From Betaproteobacteria bacterium (GTDB lineage Bacteria > Pseudomonadota > Gammaproteobacteria > Burkholderiales > SHXO01), in the NCBI GenBank assembly GCA_025356655.1, contig JANXRW010000111.1:1-32481 (forward strand): DNA of 32,481 nt, given 5' to 3'. Of the stretch, positions 15,107 to 23,662 are shown in pieces; the first letter of the stretch is position 1, and each line of letters starts with the position of its first letter. The notes under the pieces were generated by a model, which ran no database searches, was not told where the DNA came from, and worked only from the letters and a program-made list of their open reading frames with translations. The translations under genes were made by a program, and so were the position numbers.

Positions 15107-16152
15107 TCGGCCTTGGTTGGAAGCGCAATCCCGTCGGCCTCGATGACGCGCGAGAGTGCCTCTTCCAACAGGGTGCGCGCCGCACCCGCGCTGGCCTCGA
15201 GAAAGCGGTGCAATTCCTGGTCCTCTGCCTGATTGAGCCCGCACTCTCTGCTGTAGGTCTCGAAGGCCCCCAGCCCACGGAGCAGGGTCACCAGGTGGCG
15301 TGGACACTCGCAAGCGATGGACTCGGCGTGGGTGCCGAGCCAGACCAAGTCTCGCTCCGAAAAACGCGACGCCCGCCGCGTCATGGCCGACGCCTCCCCC
15401 GCCGCTCCGAGCGCCAGCGCGCAGGCTTGGCGCAGCGCCGCGGTGTCCACGGGCAACTGGCGGGTGAGGACGCCTCGAAGGGCTAGGCTGCGCAGCGCGC
15501 TGCGCCGCCCGAACCCGTAGAGGACTACCTGGGCCCGGCCGGGTGCCTGCCGCGATAGGGCGTCGAGCGCCAGGACCGTGGGATCCTGCAGGGATGCGAG
15601 TTCGACCACGACTAGGTCCGCATCGGGCACGTCGGGCTGGGCCTCCAGTTCCTGAACACTGGCGAAGGTAGCGACCACCCGGGCCCAATCAAAACTACCC
15701 TGAGCCACACTGGCCCGCAATCCCACACCCGCGAGGATGATGCGGGCCCCGCCCTGCGCCGGAGCGTGGCGGGCGCGCGCAAGTTCCAGGGACTGCAACT
15801 GCGCCGCTAATTGCTCCTGCGACAACCCGGCCAGCGTGCCGATGGCGAACCCGCGGTCCACCAGCGCCTTGAGTATGGCTAGGCGCTGGATCATGGCATC
15901 GGAGTAAACCCGGTCACCGGAGGCGCTGCGCCCGGGACGTACCACGGCATAGCGGCGCTCCCACATGCGGATGGTGTCCACTTTCATGCCGACCAATCGC
16001 GCGGCGACACCGATGGTCTTGATGTCTTCGCGGCTGGTCTGAAGATCCTCGCCAGGGGCAGCGGGCGGCACGGACGGGGGCACGGGATACTGCCTCGATT
16101 GGGCCGGCGATGGCACCGGCGCTAGGTTCGCTGTTGCAGGGGTGACGGGCAA
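15103..16152 (-). CDS. MerR-family transcriptional regulator with a C-terminal sensor-like domain
   Basis: About 349 residues. A Pro-rich N-terminus (~40) is followed by a MerR-type winged helix: TIGVAARLVGMKVDTIRMWERRY (about 46-68), RVYSDAMIQRLAILKALVDRGFAIGTLAGLS (about 80-110). The central part (about 135-245) alternates hydrophobic strands as in a Rossmann-like B12-binding domain of the LitR/CarH type, but I see no DxHxxG-like cobalamin motif, so cobalamin binding is doubtful. The C-terminus (ECPRHLVTLLRGLGAF) resembles helical tails of betaproteobacterial MerR-type regulators. The start at 16152 is TTG and is uncertain; GTG at 16116 is possible. A dyad-rich stretch lies about 130-170 bases upstream. 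Confidence 0.75.
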   Translation of the reverse strand: MPVTPATANLAPVPSPAQSRQYPVPPSVPPAAPGEDLQTSREDIKTIGVAARLVGMKVDTIRMWERRYAVVRPGRSASGDRVYSDAMIQRLAILKALVDRGFAIGTLAGLSQEQLAAQLQSLELARARHAPAQGGARIILAGVGLRASVAQGSFDWARVVATFASVQELEAQPDVPDADLVVVELASLQDPTVLALDALSRQAPGRAQVVLYGFGRRSALRSLALRGVLTRQLPVDTAALRQACALALGAAGEASAMTRRASRFSERDLVWLGTHAESIACECPRHLVTLLRGLGAFETYSRECGLNQAEDQELHRFLEASAGAARTLLEEALSRVIEADGIALPTKAD

Positions 16153-16283
16153 AGGCTCTGCGAGGCGCAGGGCCGCACGGCGCCCGCCGTCTTTCCGGGC
16201 TTGCTCGACCGGATGGGCGCGGATCCGGCACGGGTCCGGGATGTCCTCACGCCTCAGCTGGAAGGCTGCGCTCGCGCCAACGG

Positions 16284-16319
16284 ATTGTCAAGGCTTTGTC
16301 CTAGACAATACTTGATCAA
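16284..16319. promoter_or_regulatory. Dyad-rich operator candidate upstream of the MerR-type gene
   Basis: TTGTC occurs at 16285 and again at 16296 (11 bases apart, one helical turn). The second copy pairs with GACAA (16304-16308) as TTGTC-CTA-GACAA, and ATTGTC (16284-16289) pairs with GACAAT (16304-16309). CTTGATCAA adds a TTGATCAA palindrome (16312-16319). The stretch is AT-richer than its surroundings. The sites lie between the MerR-type gene and the secreted DUF4864-like gene, in a position suited to autoregulation. Confidence 0.4.
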
Positions 16320-16388
16320 TTATGGCGGGCAGCAAACGGATACGCCATGATTCCGGGACAACGGCGGCCCCCTTCGACCGCGACAGCG

Positions 16389-16832
16389 TCAGACTGACAC
16401 CGTTCCGGTATCGTCGAGAGCGCAGCCGGCTACCTTCCAACTGCCGTCGGGCTGGCGTTCCATGATGAAGAACGCGGTGAGTGTTTCCTCATCCCGGGAG
16501 ATGAGTTCCACCGGTTGGACCGGCTGTGCGCCGACCACGTAGGGCTCGAGAAAGCGCACCGCGCGCGGACGATAGACCGGAGCGTAGTCCTCGCGGACCA
16601 TGCGCAGGAATTCGCGCGCACTGCGAAACTGGCGCCGCACCGCAGGGGACGCAAGATCGTAGGCTGCCGTGGCGTCGTCGCGCTGGAAAGCGGCCAGTTG
16701 CAAGGACACGGTCGTTCTGATGGATTTCCAGTCCTCAGTGCCGGGCGCGGCCACGCCGGCACCGCTCTGGGCTTGGGCCAACAGGCTCAAGGAGACCAGC
16801 AACCAAGCCAGTAGAGAACGTGAAAGCCGCAT
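16389..16832 (-). CDS. Secreted DUF4864-like protein
   Basis: 147 residues. A signal peptide (basic start MRLSRS, hydrophobic core, cleavage likely after AQA, ~22) is followed by a compact domain: WKSIRTTVSLQLAAFQRDD, FRMVREDYAPVYRPRAVRFL and FIMERQPDGSWKVAGCAL. This pattern matches DUF4864, a family of unknown function in proteobacteria. The ATG at 16832 is chosen; a GTG at 16850 is in frame but has no better binding site. It is divergent from the next gene, with about 110 bases between that should hold both promoters. Confidence 0.8.
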   Translation of the reverse strand: MRLSRSLLAWLLVSLSLLAQAQSGAGVAAPGTEDWKSIRTTVSLQLAAFQRDDATAAYDLASPAVRRQFRSAREFLRMVREDYAPVYRPRAVRFLEPYVVGAQPVQPVELISRDEETLTAFFIMERQPDGSWKVAGCALDDTGTVSV

Positions 16833-16946
16833 GGGATAAGCCCCGGGCACCAGGACTGGGCGTTAGAATGATAGTCTTTGGATGCTACCCGGTTGCGGGC
16901 CCGCAGGAAAGCCTCGGTGCCACCGGTATGATCCGCGGGAACTGCA

Positions 16947-17558
16947 ATGGACGAAGCAGTGCGCCTTGGCCTATCGCGCTGGCCGGCGGTACCCCAGGTA
17001 TACGGTTGGCTGGAACTGGATCGACGAGGGCAATGGCGGATCAAGGGCGACATCGTGCGCCACGGCCCGCTGGCCGCGTTCATCGGACGCAACTACGAGG
17101 CCGACGCCGAGGGTCGGTGGTATTTCCAGAATGGCCCCCAGCGAGCGTACTGTAGTCTGCAATATACCCCGCTGATCCTACGCGCGAGTTTGCAGGCAGG
17201 TGCGCTGAATCTCCTCATACATACCGGCGCGCCGGTCCGGCAGTTGAACTCCGCCCACTTGGACGACGAGGGGAATCTGCTCCTGGTGTGCGACGCCGGC
17301 TGCGCCCTGGTGCACGACGCCGATCTACCCCTCGTGTTAGAACATGTCCTGGACGCTGCGGGGCGCCCCGCGGATCTCGAGGCACTCGCGCGGCTGCCCA
17401 ACTGCGACCCAGGCTGCGCCCCACCTTACGACGAACGGCCACGGTTGAGCGCAGGCGGGCGCCTGCTGCCCATCGAGCCCATCAAGCGCGCCGCTGTCCC
17501 GGGACGTTTCGGGTTCAACCCTGCGCCACGGGCATCCCCAGGACAGCCCGACTGCTGA
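16947..17558 (+). CDS. Conserved-looking protein of unknown function
   Basis: 203 residues, soluble, with no signal peptide. The N-terminal half is beta-rich with many aromatic residues: LSRWPAVPQVYGWLELDRRG (9-28), FIGRNYEADAEGRWYFQNGPQ near 46-66, then LQYTPLILRA and LDDEGNLLLVCD. I recall close relatives in betaproteobacteria annotated only as DUF-containing proteins, but I cannot name the family number safely. A Pro/Gly-rich tail of about 50 residues ends the protein. Its TGA stop abuts the stop of the KTSC-domain gene with no spacer (TGATCA). Confidence 0.75.
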   Translation: MDEAVRLGLSRWPAVPQVYGWLELDRRGQWRIKGDIVRHGPLAAFIGRNYEADAEGRWYFQNGPQRAYCSLQYTPLILRASLQAGALNLLIHTGAPVRQLNSAHLDDEGNLLLVCDAGCALVHDADLPLVLEHVLDAAGRPADLEALARLPNCDPGCAPPYDERPRLSAGGRLLPIEPIKRAAVPGRFGFNPAPRASPGQPDC

Positions 17559-17771
17559 TCAGCGCACCCGGCGCTGCGTGTAGGTGTCCTCGATATGATC
17601 CTGGAAAAAGCTAAATAACGACGTGGCGCCCACCAACCGGCGGTGTACGTCGGCTGGCACGCGGTCGTATTGATACACCGCGCCCCCGGAGAGTTCCACC
17701 TCCAGGGTCTGGTTGCGCGCGTCGTAACCCACGCTACGGATCTGTGAGGAACTCACCTTCGCCCGTTCCAC
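17559..17771 (-). CDS. KTSC-domain protein (small, unknown function)
   Basis: About 70 residues, almost entirely one KTSC domain: VSSSQIRSVGYDARNQTLEV (7-26), then GGAVYQYDRVP and FFQDHIEDTYTQRRV. The domain is linked with lysyl-tRNA synthetase-like C-termini and often stands alone in bacteria; its role is not settled. The frame is open to 17822, but the GTG at 17771 is preferred because homology starts there and GAGGTCGGGGG precedes it. It is convergent with and abuts the gene ending at 17558. Confidence 0.7.
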   Translation of the reverse strand: MERAKVSSSQIRSVGYDARNQTLEVELSGGAVYQYDRVPADVHRRLVGATSLFSFFQDHIEDTYTQRRVR

Positions 17772-18098
17772 GGCGCCCCCGACCTCGCTGCGAGCAACAG
17801 ATAACTTGGACGGGAGCAGCAAAAGAGTTAGCGCCCGCCCCGACTTCTGGCAGGTCCAAAAACCGTCGCCTCACCCGCGCCCAACTGAGGCCCTGGGCTA
17901 GCGCGACGGGCAGAAAGCCACAATCGTACCTTGCGCTAACTGGCACCGAACGCCGCACCCTGGCCTCCCCATGCCTGTGGCCTCGCGCAGCGCGGACCCC
18001 AGAGCCCATGCAACCGGCAATGCCCAGGACAAAGCCCGCGGCGGTGACTGGAATCCTCTCGGACGCAGACCACGCGCAGGCATCCTAGCCATGACGCC
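17772..18098. other. Intergenic region; no supported gene
   Basis: 327 bases between the KTSC gene start and the histone-like gene stop. One minus-strand frame reads VTAAGFVLGIAGCMGSG, resembling a lipoprotein signal and lipobox, but no usable start codon precedes it. It may be a decayed small lipoprotein gene or chance. No terminator hairpin with a T-tract was seen after the histone-like gene. Confidence 0.45.
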
Positions 18099-19043
18099 CT
18101 AGTTCGGCAGCGTGTTGGACACCGGGAAGGGCCATGCTGCCGGGGCCGGGGCTGCGGGCTTCGGCGCCACCACCGCCGGCGCCAGTTCGGCCGTGATGGC
18201 GGGCTTGGCAGCGACAGGCTTCCTCTCCGCAGGTGCCTTCTTGGCGGCCGGAGCTTTCTTCTCGGTCGTTGCGCTGGCCGCTACAACAGAGGCCGGCTTC
18301 TCCGCGGGCGCCGCTGCGGCCTTCTTCACGACGGGCTTCCTGGCCGCCGGTGCCGCGGGCTGCTTAACCACTGCTGGCGTAGGCGCCGCTGCCGCCTTTT
18401 TCCCCGCTGCCCGCTTCTTGGGGGCCTCGGCTGGCTTCACAGCCGCCCTCTTTGCCACCGCTTTCTTCGGTGCTACCGCCTTGGGCGCCGCCGCTTTCTT
18501 TGCCGATGCTGCCTTCTTGGCGGGGGCCGCGGCCTTCTTCGGCGCAGCTGCCTTCTTGGCTGTCGCCGCCGGCTTTTTAGCTGGCGCTGCCTTCTTCGGC
18601 GCCGCGACCTTCTTCGCAGCTACCGCTTTTTTAGCCGGAGCTGCCTTCTTTGCTGGAGCAGCCTTCTTCGCTGCCACAGCCTTCTTCGCTGCTACGGCCC
18701 TCTTCGCTGCCACAGGCTTCTTGGCTGCTACGGTCTTCTTCGCAACCGGCTTCCTGGTGGCGGCCACCTTCTTCGCTGCCGGCTTCTTGGCCGCCGGTGC
18801 GGCCTTGGCTGCCGGCTTCTTGACGGCCGCGGCCTTCTTCACCACGGCCTTCTTGGCGGCGGGCTTCTTCTCCACGACCGCCTTCTTAGCCATGGGCTTC
18901 TTGGCTGCAACTACCTTCTTTGCAGCAACCGCCTTTTTGCCTGCCGGCTTGCTCGCAGCAGCCAGCTTCTTGGCCGCCGCCTTCTTCGCCGGAGCCTTTT
19001 CCTTGGCCGCCGGCGCCTTTGCTACCGCTTTCTTAACTGCCAT
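18099..19043 (-). CDS. Histone H1-like Lys/Ala-rich protein (AlgP/BpH1-type)
   Basis: 314 residues, nearly all lysine, alanine and proline in AAKKxAA / PAKKAVA repeats, with serine, threonine and glutamate sparse. The C-terminal ~60 residues become less basic and end PFPVSNTLPN. A strong AGGAGG site precedes the ATG. Such repeats bind DNA or other polyanions in the style of eukaryotic H1 tails; the closest named types are AlgP of Pseudomonas and BpH1 of Bordetella. The DNA is low-complexity and repeat length is expected to vary between strains. It is transcribed in the same direction as nrdB but lies beyond that operon's terminator, so it is likely separate. Confidence 0.9.
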   Translation of the reverse strand: MAVKKAVAKAPAAKEKAPAKKAAAKKLAAASKPAGKKAVAAKKVVAAKKPMAKKAVVEKKPAAKKAVVKKAAAVKKPAAKAAPAAKKPAAKKVAATRKPVAKKTVAAKKPVAAKRAVAAKKAVAAKKAAPAKKAAPAKKAVAAKKVAAPKKAAPAKKPAATAKKAAAPKKAAAPAKKAASAKKAAAPKAVAPKKAVAKRAAVKPAEAPKKRAAGKKAAAAPTPAVVKQPAAPAARKPVVKKAAAAPAEKPASVVAASATTEKKAPAAKKAPAERKPVAAKPAITAELAPAVVAPKPAAPAPAAWPFPVSNTLPN

Positions 19044-19164
19044 TTCTCAACCTCCTACGGAGCTTCGTTGAACAAACGCACCGACCGGTGCGACCACTGC
19101 CCCCCCGGCTTTCGGGGAATCCGATCCGGTCCGGCTGCCGGGAACGCTGCAGTACGACCTTCGC

Positions 19165-19222
19165 GGTAAGAAAGAAGAAAGCCGCTACTGCCCCGGGCGA
19201 CATCCCGGGGGCGAGGGCGGCT
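19165..19222 (-). terminator. Rho-independent terminator after nrdB
   Basis: Minus strand: a perfect CCCCGGG / CCCGGGG stem (19210-19204 with 19197-19191), enclosed by outer AGCCGC / GCGGCT arms (19222-19217 with 19185-19180), then TTTCTTCTTTCTT (19180-19168). It begins about 60 bases after the nrdB stop and separates nrdB from the histone-like gene. Confidence 0.7.
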
Positions 19223-19279
19223 ACTCACATCATGGACGCACACCCCCTGGAGGAGGCGAAGCGGCGCTTCTACGCAGCA

Positions 19280-20464
19280 TCAGTCCCAGTTGAGTGCTCC
19301 CCCGGTTTGATATTCGATCACCCGTGTCTCGAAGAAATTCTTCTCTTTCTTCAGATCAACCATCTCCGACATCCAGGGGAAAGGATTGTTGGCCCCCGGG
19401 TAGAGCATGTCTAAGCCAATCTGCTGACACCTGCGATTAGCGACAAAACGCAGATATTCCTTAAACATCGGTGCATTGAGGCCCAGGACGCCACGCGGCA
19501 TGGTGTCCTCGGCGTAGCGGTATTCCAGTTCCACGCCACGCTGCATGAGCGTCGCGATCTCGGAACGGAACTCCGGGGTCCAGAGATGGGGATTCTCCAT
19601 CTTGATTTGGTTGATCAGGTCGATGCCGAAGTTGCAGTGCATGGACTCATCGCGCAGGATGTACTGGTACTGCTCGGCAGCCCCGGTCATCTTGTTCTGA
19701 CGGCCCAGCGCCAGGATCTGCGCGAAGCCCACGTAGAAGAACAGGCCTTCCATGATGCAGGCGAAGACGATCAGGCTCTTCAGGAGCTTCTGGTCGGCCT
19801 CCGGCGTGCCCGTGCGGAAGGACGGATCGGTCAGCGTGTCGATGAAGGGGACGAGGAACTCGTCCTTATCACGAATGCTGGCAATCTCGTGGTAGGCGTT
19901 GAAGACCTCGCCCTCGTCGAGACCAAGGCTCTCCACGATGTACTGGTAGGCGTGGGTGTGGATCGCCTCTTCGAAGGCTTGACGCAAAAGGTACTGGCGG
20001 CACTCCGGCGCGGTGATATGGCGGTAGGTGCCCAGCACGATGTTGTTGGCGGCCAAGCTGTCGGCCGTGACGAAGAAGCCCAGGTTGCGGGTCACCACCC
20101 GGCGCTCATCCTCGGTAAGCCCACCCGGCTCCTTCCACAGGGCGATATCCCGACTCATGTTCACTTCCTGCGGCATCCAGTGATTCGCGCAGGAGGACAG
20201 GTATTTCTCCCAAGCCCACTTGTACTTGAAGGGCACGAGTTGATTGACATCCGTGTTGCCGTTGATGATCCGCTTGTCCTCCACCCGGATCCGGCGCGCA
20301 CTACCCTGCTCTGCGCGCGGCAGTTCCTGGGCGCGCGGCAACTCATGCGTGGCCGAGAAACCCAGGTCTGCGGCCCCGATGGCGCCGCCCAAGGGGATAT
20401 TTCCGGAGGCAGGCATACGTCCGGGGGCGATCGTCAGGGTGTCGATATCTTCGAATTGCAGCAT
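19280..20464 (-). CDS. nrdB: Class I ribonucleotide reductase beta (R2) subunit
   Basis: 394 residues. Metal ligands by motif: D106 (DIALW), E166 and H169 (EEAIHTHAY), E239 (IMEGLFFY), E273 and H276 (RDESMH). Y173, seven residues after E166, sits where the radical tyrosine of class Ia is expected, so this is not the Phe-containing class Ic type. R2 forms the radical that is passed to NrdA for making deoxyribonucleotides. The ATG at 20464 is chosen; the frame is open to 20512 but the extra residues (MPFGFLTG...) have no homology. GAGGATAG lies upstream. It follows nrdA on the same strand after 129 bases. Confidence 0.95.
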   Translation of the reverse strand: MLQFEDIDTLTIAPGRMPASGNIPLGGAIGAADLGFSATHELPRAQELPRAEQGSARRIRVEDKRIINGNTDVNQLVPFKYKWAWEKYLSSCANHWMPQEVNMSRDIALWKEPGGLTEDERRVVTRNLGFFVTADSLAANNIVLGTYRHITAPECRQYLLRQAFEEAIHTHAYQYIVESLGLDEGEVFNAYHEIASIRDKDEFLVPFIDTLTDPSFRTGTPEADQKLLKSLIVFACIMEGLFFYVGFAQILALGRQNKMTGAAEQYQYILRDESMHCNFGIDLINQIKMENPHLWTPEFRSEIATLMQRGVELEYRYAEDTMPRGVLGLNAPMFKEYLRFVANRRCQQIGLDMLYPGANNPFPWMSEMVDLKKEKNFFETRVIEYQTGGALNWD

Positions 20465-20593
20465 CTCTAATCTATCCTCGGTCGATGTTCCTGTTAGGAA
20501 CCCGAAAGGCATAACTCTCTGTCCGAAAGCAGGAATTATACCTTGCGGTTTCCTGCCGCTGCGCGACAGACGCAGAACGTCGGCATCATTTCC
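20465..20593 (-). promoter_or_regulatory. nrdA-nrdB intergenic region with a TATAAT-like box and hairpin
   Basis: Minus strand: a perfect TATAAT (20539-20534) lies inside an imperfect hairpin (GCAGGAA / TTCCTGC arms at 20529-20535 and 20550-20556). No good -35 is seen at the right spacing. It could be a secondary nrdB promoter or an attenuator; either is weakly supported. Confidence 0.3.
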
Positions 20594-23485
20594 TTACTGA
20601 CAGGCCTCGCACTCCGGGTTGTCGATTGCACAGAACCCGCCCGCCGCACCAACGATGGCGCCGTCATCGGTCTGACCGGGTGAGGACGTCCTCGCACCCC
20701 CACCCATCGTCGTGCCGCCGCTCGTCGGCACGGCGTTCAGCGCCCCCGCGCGTCCCGTGGATTTCTCTGCCGAGGTGGCTCCCAAGGTCCGAAGGTAATA
20801 GGTGGTCTTAAGGCCCCGCAGCCAAGCCAAGCGGTAGGTATCATCGAGCTTCTTGCCGGAGGGCGACCCCACGTACAGGTTCAATGACTGCGCCTGGTCG
20901 ATCCACTTCTGCCGCCTGGCGGCAGCTTCCACCAGCCAGGAGGGGTCGAGTTCGAAAGCCGTGGCGTAGAGATTGCGGACCTCGAAGGGGATGCGGTCGA
21001 TGCGCGACAGGCTGCCGTCGAAGTACTTCAGGTCCGCGATCATCACCTCGTCCCACAGGTTCGCACGCTTGAGGTCTCGCACCAGATACTCGTTGGTCAC
21101 CGTGAACTCGCCCGACAGGTTGGACTTCACGTAAAGGTTCTGGAAGGTCGGCTCGATGCTGGCCGACACACCCACGATGTTGGCTATTGTCGCCGTTGGT
21201 GCGATGGCAATGCAATTGGAGTTACGCATGCCAACCGACGTGATGCGCCGTCGCAGCGTGTCCCAGTCCAAACGCGCCGTGCGATCGACCTCCAACTGCC
21301 CACCTCGCTGCTCGGCCAACAGTTCCAGGCTGTCGTGGGGCAGTATCCCCTTCGACCACAGCGAGCCTTCGAAGGTGGAATAGGCGCCACGCTCTTCGGC
21401 CAGGTTGGCGGAAGCCTCGTAAGCGTAGTAGGAAACCGCCTCCATGGACCTGTCAGCAAAATCCACGGCCTCGGCCGACGCGTAGGGGAGGCGCATCTCG
21501 TGCAGGCAATCCTGGAAACCCATGATGCCCAGTCCCACTGGACGGTGCTTAAAGTTCGCGTTGCGGGCCTTGTCGACCGCGTAGTAGTTGATGTCGATCA
21601 CGTTGTCGAGCATCCGCATGGCCGTGGTGATCGTGCCCTTCAACTTGTCCAAGTCCAGTCGTCCGTCCCGCATGTGCGCCACCAGGTTCACCGATCCCAG
21701 GTTGCACACGGCGATCTCGGTCGCGCTCGTGTTCAGGGTAATCTCCGTGCAGAGGTTCGAACTGTGCACGACTCCCACATGCTGCTGCGGTGAGCGGATA
21801 TTGCACGGATCCTTGAAGGTGATCCAAGGGTGTCCCGTCTCGAACAACATGGTGAGCATCTTGCGCCAGAGCGTCTGTGCAGGCAACCGCTTGAAGAGCT
21901 TCAACTCACCGCGGTCCGCCTTGGCCTCGTGGGACCGGTAGGCCTGTTCAAATTCGCGCCCGAACTTCTCATGCAGGTCCGGCGTATCCGCGGGCGAGAA
22001 CAACGTCCACTCGCCGCCTTCCATCACGCGCTTCATGAAGAGATCCGGAACCCAGTTCGCGGTGTTCATGTCATGGGTGCGCCGGCGGTCATCGCCGGTG
22101 TTCTTACGCAGTTCCAGGAACTCCTCGATGTCGAGATGCCAAGTCTCCAGGTAGGAGCACACGGCGCCCTTGCGCTTGCCGCCCTGGTTCACGGCTACGG
22201 CGGTGTCGTTCACCACCTTCAAGAAAGGGACCACCCCCTGCGACTTGCCGTTGGTCCCACGGATGTGCGAACCCAGGGCGCGCACCGGCGTCCAGTCGTT
22301 GCCCAACCCGCCGGCGAACTTCGACAGCAGCGCATTCTCCTTGATAGCGTCGTAGATACCTTCCAAGTCGTCGGAGACCGTGGTGAGATAGCAACTTGAG
22401 AGTTGCGAGCGCAGGGTGCCCGAGTTGAACAGGGTCGGCGTGGAACTCATGAACTCGAAACTCGACAGGCACTGATAGAACTCGACCGCGCGCGCCTCCC
22501 GGTCTACCTCGTTGAGCGCCAGGCCCATGGCCACGCGCATGAAGAAGGCCTGGGGCAGTTCGATGCGTCGGCCACTGACGTGTAGGAAGTAACGATCATA
22601 GAGCGTCTGCAGGCCCAGATAACCGAACTTCAGGTCGCGCGTGGCGTCTAGGGCGGCGCCCAGGCTTGCCAAGTCGTACTCCTGCATGCGCGGATCGAGC
22701 AGCCCGGCCCGCACCCCGGTATCGATGAACTCCGGGAAATAGGCGGCGTACTGTTTGCGCATCTCGCCCTGCGTCACCTCGCGTCCGAGTACCTCGAACC
22801 GAATCGTATGCAGGAGCAGGCGCGCGGTGACATAGCTGTAGGCCGGATCCTTCTCGATGAGCGCCCGCGCCGAGAGGGTGGCACAACGGCGCACCTCGTC
22901 CATGGGCACGCCCTCGTACAGGTCCTTCAGGGTGGCGCCCAGGATAAGTTCCGGCTCCACGGTGCGGCCCAGGCCCTCGCAGCAGTCGGTGAGCAGGGAC
23001 TGCAAGCGCTCGAGATCGAGCGGCCGGCTCTCACCATGTTCCGTGACGTTGACCGCATGCGGACGGGTCTCCGCCGCTGCCTCACGCTGTTTGGCGCGCA
23101 CGCGAGCGCGCTCTTCCCGGTAGAGCACGTAGGCACGTGCCACGTCGTGCTCGCCCGAGCGCATGAGGGCAAGCTCCACCTGATCCTGGATATCCTCGAT
23201 GTGGAAGGTGCCGCCCTGCGGCTGGCGCCGCGCGAGCGCTACCACCACCGCCGCGGTGAGACCGGTGACGAGCTCCCGGATCCGCGCCGAGGCCGCACCC
23301 TGGCCACCGCTCACAGCCAGAAAAGCCTTCGTCATGGCCACCGTGACCTTGCCCGGCTCAAAGCCGACAACGGCACCGTTGCGCCGGATGACTTTGTAGT
23401 GGCCATAGGCCTGTTCACGCGGCGCCGCCTCGTCGGGCGTAAGGGGGGCTTTCTGTTGCTGGCTGGTTTCCACGATCACCTGCAT
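20594..23485 (-). CDS. nrdA: Class I ribonucleotide reductase alpha (R1) subunit with two ATP-cones
   Basis: 963 residues, longer than the E. coli enzyme (761) because two ATP-cone-like domains stand at the N-terminus (about 30-118, starting [18 protein letters not shown], and about 140-225). The catalytic part has SSCYLTT (one cysteine of the redox pair), [10 protein letters not shown] and VCNLGSVNL (active-site Asn, Cys, Glu and second Cys), and the C-terminus ends CEACQ, the CxxC pair that regenerates the active site. It reduces ribonucleoside diphosphates; the ATP-cones set overall activity by dATP/ATP. Double cones occur in Pseudomonas-type NrdA. GGAGTAGCC lies just upstream of the ATG, and tandem NrdR sites upstream point to NrdR control. 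Confidence 0.95.
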   Translation of the reverse strand: MQVIVETSQQQKAPLTPDEAAPREQAYGHYKVIRRNGAVVGFEPGKVTVAMTKAFLAVSGGQGAASARIRELVTGLTAAVVVALARRQPQGGTFHIEDIQDQVELALMRSGEHDVARAYVLYREERARVRAKQREAAAETRPHAVNVTEHGESRPLDLERLQSLLTDCCEGLGRTVEPELILGATLKDLYEGVPMDEVRRCATLSARALIEKDPAYSYVTARLLLHTIRFEVLGREVTQGEMRKQYAAYFPEFIDTGVRAGLLDPRMQEYDLASLGAALDATRDLKFGYLGLQTLYDRYFLHVSGRRIELPQAFFMRVAMGLALNEVDREARAVEFYQCLSSFEFMSSTPTLFNSGTLRSQLSSCYLTTVSDDLEGIYDAIKENALLSKFAGGLGNDWTPVRALGSHIRGTNGKSQGVVPFLKVVNDTAVAVNQGGKRKGAVCSYLETWHLDIEEFLELRKNTGDDRRRTHDMNTANWVPDLFMKRVMEGGEWTLFSPADTPDLHEKFGREFEQAYRSHEAKADRGELKLFKRLPAQTLWRKMLTMLFETGHPWITFKDPCNIRSPQQHVGVVHSSNLCTEITLNTSATEIAVCNLGSVNLVAHMRDGRLDLDKLKGTITTAMRMLDNVIDINYYAVDKARNANFKHRPVGLGIMGFQDCLHEMRLPYASAEAVDFADRSMEAVSYYAYEASANLAEERGAYSTFEGSLWSKGILPHDSLELLAEQRGGQLEVDRTARLDWDTLRRRITSVGMRNSNCIAIAPTATIANIVGVSASIEPTFQNLYVKSNLSGEFTVTNEYLVRDLKRANLWDEVMIADLKYFDGSLSRIDRIPFEVRNLYATAFELDPSWLVEAAARRQKWIDQAQSLNLYVGSPSGKKLDDTYRLAWLRGLKTTYYLRTLGATSAEKSTGRAGALNAVPTSGGTTMGGGARTSSPGQTDDGAIVGAAGGFCAIDNPECEACQ

Positions 23486-23568
23486 GGGGGGGCTACTCCT
23501 CGGGTTCCTTGCTTCATCTCAGCGCACCGGAAGCCTGAGCGGCATCGGCGTTGCAGACCAGCCTAAAA

Positions 23569-23584
23569 CCACTAGATATTGTGT
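23569..23584. promoter_or_regulatory. NrdR box 1
   Basis: CCACTAGATATTGTGT matches the NrdR-box consensus acaCwAtATaTwGtgt at 14 of 16 positions. It lies downstream of the predicted nrdA transcription start, and its centre is about 32 bases from box 2. NrdR is the dATP/ATP-sensing repressor of bacterial ribonucleotide reductase operons. Confidence 0.75.
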
Positions 23585-23600
23585 ATGAGAGCTACTGGAT

Positions 23601-23616
23601 GCACCAATTCTAGTGT
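23601..23616. promoter_or_regulatory. NrdR box 2
   Basis: GCACCAATTCTAGTGT matches the consensus at 11 of 16 positions, keeping the outer CAC / AGTGT arms. It starts 32 bases from box 1 (three helical turns), the usual NrdR spacing, and overlaps the predicted -10 element of the nrdA promoter. Confidence 0.65.
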
Positions 23617-23634
23617 TTCGGGCCCTTATGTCAA
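23607..23634 (-). promoter_or_regulatory. nrdA promoter (sigma-70 type)
   Basis: Minus strand: TTGACA (23634-23629), 16-base spacer, TAGAAT (23612-23607). It has a perfect -35 and five of six in the -10. The start codon of nrdA is about 120 bases downstream, leaving a long leader that contains NrdR box 1. Confidence 0.7.
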
Positions 23635-23662
23635 GACACCCCGCCAGCCGTGGCCGAAGCGG

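Noticed and set aside
17734-18092. Possible lipoprotein with a lipobox-like segment near 18020
   Set aside because: No usable start codon precedes the hydrophobic segment, and the rest resembles no protein I know; kept only as a note in the intergenic entry.
18112-19071. Plus-strand frame of 319 residues opposite the histone-like gene
   Set aside because: It is the antisense of the Lys/Ala repeats, giving Ala/Phe-rich repeats with no start signal of its own.
19586-20470. Plus-strand frame of 294 residues opposite nrdB
   Set aside because: It is antisense to the R2 subunit, whose metal ligands and radical tyrosine are intact.
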